A stretch of DNA of 64,000 bases, from positions 1,074,008-1,138,007 of the forward strand of contig JAEVLN010000015.1 of the NCBI GenBank assembly GCA_018350325.1. The letters are read 5' to 3'. A program made the translations under genes and the position numbers. Numbering within the stretch: position 1 is the stretch's first letter; each line of letters begins with the position of its first letter. The notes under the pieces are model-generated. The model saw nothing but the letters and a program-made list of their open reading frames with translations, did not search any database and was not told the DNA's origin. Shown one piece after another: positions 61,301 through 64,000 of the stretch. The DNA is from Globodera rostochiensis (taxonomy: Eukaryota > Nematoda > Chromadorea > Rhabditida > Heteroderidae).

Positions 61301-62196
61301 GAAGAAGTGGTGGTGATTGATTGGCTGCGTTCGTTCGTTCGGTTGGGTTCAGCCCCCGACGGGCGGTCGGTTGGTTGGTTGGATTGGTCGGTTAATATGG
61401 CGATAATAAATAAGTAATAATAAGGGGAAAGGTAATATTACACCTCGGGGGAGGCGGTGATGGGAGGGAAAAGCCGGCGGGCGAGCGGATCATATTCTTT
61501 CTGTCCCCTCGGGGGGGGGGGGGCCTCACATATCGAATCTTTGGCATTTGCCTCGTCATTATTGAGAATTTGAGCTCCCGGCGGATTATCATCAGCTTTT
61601 TCGCATTCATTCGGAAAGGCTTTATCCGTATTATTATTATTATTATTATGATATGAGGGGCCACACATTTTTGGCTTCTTCTTTTACCAAATGTATCCGC
61701 GAAATCCGATCTGGCTCGCTCTCGACAAAAAAGTCGGGAAAATGACAATCCAATCGAATTGGAGAGCCAATGATCGATCAACAAACGGAGTTTTGGAGAG
61801 TTCTGTGATGAAACCGACGACGACAACAACAGCAGACAATGTTTGCTTTACATATCGATCAATCACTCGCTTAGTTCATTCGCTGTATCCAATCCACCTT
61901 TTATTCGTTCTTTTGCCGCTTTACCCCCCCCCCCCCCCCGCTTCGATCGAATGAAAGTTTTGAATGGATTTTGTATCCCGAGAATCGCCCCCCCCCCTCT
62001 CCTCCTCCCTCTCCTCAAACAATCCATTTACCCCCCCCCCCCAATCATCCGCGTGAATGTTTGCTATTTGTGCACCCGCCATCTTCCCCTGTGCATCCAC
62101 CGCGAGGTAATCCTTTTATGGGCGCACACACACACACCACATCATGAAGGAGAGGGAGAGGGGGGGGGGGGAGAATTGAATGAAAGGGGAAACTGG

Positions 62197-62275
62197 GGGG
62201 GGGGGGGGTTGGGGTTGGGGTTGAGTTGGGGGGGGGGGGTTGGGGTTGAGTTGGGGGGGGGGGGGGTTGGGGTGG
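62197..62275 (+). repeat. G-run/GGGGTTGGGG minisatellite
   Basis: Repeated blocks of a G run followed by TTGGGGTTGAGTTGGGG, at least three times. Such four-G tracts can form G-quadruplexes. Confidence 0.8.
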
Positions 62276-63753
62276 TGCGGTGTGGTGAAGTGGAGAAGGG
62301 AAGGAACGACTTCGATTTCGTTTTCATGGAGAAACATTTTTTAATTTTAAAATTATTCCACAAACATACGATTCATCGATTGGCATTATTTCTTATTCGA
62401 ATCCAAAACAAATCAAAAAGGGCATTTTTAGGGTAAAATCGATGGATTTTGCCCAGTGCCGATCGATTTGGCCCAAATTCACGAAGCTCTCAGCTAATAA
62501 ATAAATGAATGAGGGGGGGGGGGGGGGGAGGGGGGAGGTCATTTGACACAGCTGCTACGCGTATAAGTAACAAATAATTGAGTGTGTTGCTTTCTTCCCT
62601 CTCCAAATTAATCACCCGCCAATTCATTCATTAACTCTAATTACTCACTAATCGATGTACATGAGAGAGGAGAAGCATTGGCTTGCTTCCTCTTGGATAG
62701 AGTTTAGGTAGCCATTTTATTTATACGTTCATTATTTTATCTTTGGCAATAAAAAAACGTAAAGCCCAATCATGTGGAACGTTTAATTGATCTTTAAAAA
62801 ACTAAAATTATTTTTAAAAAATTTAAACCCAAAATACTGTACATAAGATTTTTTTAAAATCTAAAACAATAATGAATGACTTTTTAAACCTACCTCAAGA
62901 ATTCTAATTAATTTTTTTAAACCTCAACAAAAATGTAATCGATTTAATGATGATTTCGAAGCACATTTTGGCAAGCATGTTTTGGCTATTTCCCCTATAA
63001 ATTACGCAACGTCGCCGTCGCGTCGGGCACCCCCCCCCCCCCCTCGCCCACCACGGCAAAAGTGTCGCCCCCAAAATTTGTCTGTTTTTATGTTACGTAT
63101 ATCCGGGACATATTGTTTCTTCAATTAGCTATATTTTACTACAATTTTATGCATTGAAAGAGTTAGTTAGTTACATATTCTGAAGGTGTACACATATTTG
63201 TTGTTTTGTACAATTCGTTCATATTACTTTTTCTTGTTTTTTTTTTCAGATAAAATCGACTGATAAAAGAGGGAACAAAAAAGCGTACAGTTTTTGTTAA
63301 CTCTCTAACCAACAACAACAAACCGTTCTTTCCGACCGCAACGCACAAACCCAACAAAACAAACGCACGCATTCAAAATAATAAACAATTAATTTTGTTG
63401 AATTGAATTGCCCACTGCTGACCCGTCGACTGATTATCATGACGCCTTTCCGACGCCGTTCCTCTGCCCCTCCTGCGACAGCGACGGCATCAACAAAATC
63501 GATTGGGACGCGGTAGTGGCGCGAGCGGATGAGAACGACGCGGAACCATTCCCATTCATTGCTGTTGTTCCGTCATTGCCTCTTCCTCCCCCCATTCAAC
63601 TGCTGCTGCTGCTGCTGTTCGTCGTCGGCTACGTCCGTTGCTGAACACCTCACGCCCCACCCTCACCACCACCACCACCACCTCCTGCCCCTCACCGGTC
63701 CAACATTCCCATACTTATGAGCGCGGATCGACGGAATTGCAGCGGAATAAACA

Positions 63754-64000
63754 ATGGTCGAGTCCATCCTCCTCACAATGTTCCACCTGCGACGTGTGCA
63801 ATTTCAGGTTGGTGGAGGGGGGGATGGGGGGGGGGGAGATGTCTTCCCAATCGGGAAAGTGTAAAATTTCATGGAACACACTTTCCTCCCCAGGCTTATG
63901 TAAAGGAAGCCAAAGGTCGTCCCGTCGTCGAGTCCATCAACGACGCGACAGAACCCAGCGGCATTCCGGCCGTACGAGAGCGCTCAACAATGATATTGTA
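63754..64000 (+). CDS. Unidentified gene, first two exons, truncated by window end
   Basis: An ATG at 63754 opens an 18-codon exon (MVESILLTMFHLRRVQFQ) with a GT donor after 63807. The acceptor at 63893 joins in phase to an exon that stays open to the edge and begins AYVKEAKGRPVVESINDATE followed by PSGIPAVRERSTMIL. The intron contains G runs. No family was recognised. Confidence rests on splice signals, phase and unbiased composition compared with the surrounding DNA. Confidence 0.4.

Larger units (their letters stand above)
57213..63753. other. Long gene-poor region rich in C and G homopolymers
   Basis: I recognise no gene in about 6.5 kb. More than 25 C or G runs of at least nine bases occur (for example 57650-57667, 59370-59387, 59708-59724, 60760-60780, 61924-61939, 62512-62528). 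Long open frames here are Pro-, Gly- or Arg-rich translations of these runs and look non-coding. It also holds a short duplication at 58295, a TATATAAAA at 61207, a TTATTATTATTATTATTA microsatellite near 61630 and a GGGGTTGGGG repeat near 62209. Confidence 0.5.

Noticed and set aside
63408..63720. Frame with CPSCDSDG and an Asp-rich stretch, followed by a hydrophobic and His-rich run
   Set aside because: No ATG start; the hydrophobic part is a GCTGCT microsatellite and the rest a CAC microsatellite. It could still be a 5' exon of the edge gene, but nothing supports it.

Overview
The window reads as nuclear DNA of a nematode. Genes are intron-rich with mostly short GT-AG introns. The protein content is typically metazoan (ALG6, glycogen synthase, CDC42, CYRI, CLK-1/COQ7, LIN-31/FoxB), and a 3.3 kb satellite contains perfect runs of GCCTAA, the reverse complement of the nematode telomere unit TTAGGC. 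Three introns can only be spliced with GC donors and there are dozens of long C or G homopolymers. Frequent GC-AG introns have been reported in cyst nematodes (Globodera), so a tylenchid plant parasite is a reasonable but unproven guess. No tRNA, rRNA, CRISPR or viral gene was recognised.

Layout: ALG6 glucosyltransferase (+, 0.7-3.5 kb); SLC12 cation-chloride cotransporter-like gene (-, 3.9-7.9 kb) diverging from a RanBP3-like gene (+, 8.2-10.1 kb); a 3.2 kb gap with a non-autonomous transposon-like element whose ends are tandem 15-mers in inverted orientation; a fatty-acid elongase (+, 13.3-14.4 kb); glycogen synthase (-, 15.4-18.6 kb); a repeat-rich gap; a plakin-repeat/transmembrane protein (+, 20.3-22.1 kb); a KLF zinc-finger factor (+) converging on a probable SOSS-C/INIP gene (-) at 23.3-26.4 kb; cdc-42 (+) converging on CYRI/FAM49 (-) at 27.1-31.3 kb; a zinc-finger gene (-) and an Ig-domain secreted protein gene (+) whose 5' ends overlap near 35.3-35.5 kb; a TTBK/CK1-like kinase (+, 37.9-39.3 kb); a decayed mtr-4 helicase copy (40.1-42.5 kb); clk-1 (+, 43.3-44.4 kb); a lin-31/FoxB gene (+, 47.2-48.9 kb); the telomere-like satellite (49.0-52.4 kb); an SLC22-type transporter (-, 52.9-57.2 kb); about 6.5 kb of G/C-homopolymer-rich DNA without a recognisable gene; and the first exons of an unidentified gene running off the right edge.

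The genes are mostly unrelated housekeeping or developmental genes, as expected of a nematode autosome. The one evident functional pairing is cdc-42 beside CYRI: Cdc42 and Rac drive actin assembly, and CYRI proteins bind active Rac1 and restrain the Scar/WAVE complex. The most unusual content is in the repeats: a composite satellite mixing telomeric hexamers with a GTCTCGAATCTTTATG-type spacer, a segmental duplication inside it at an exact 861 bp offset, and a shared leader sequence linking it to the transposon-like element near 11.6 kb. Exon borders were checked by eye for splice signals and reading phase. Where this could not be done for the whole gene, the entry says so.
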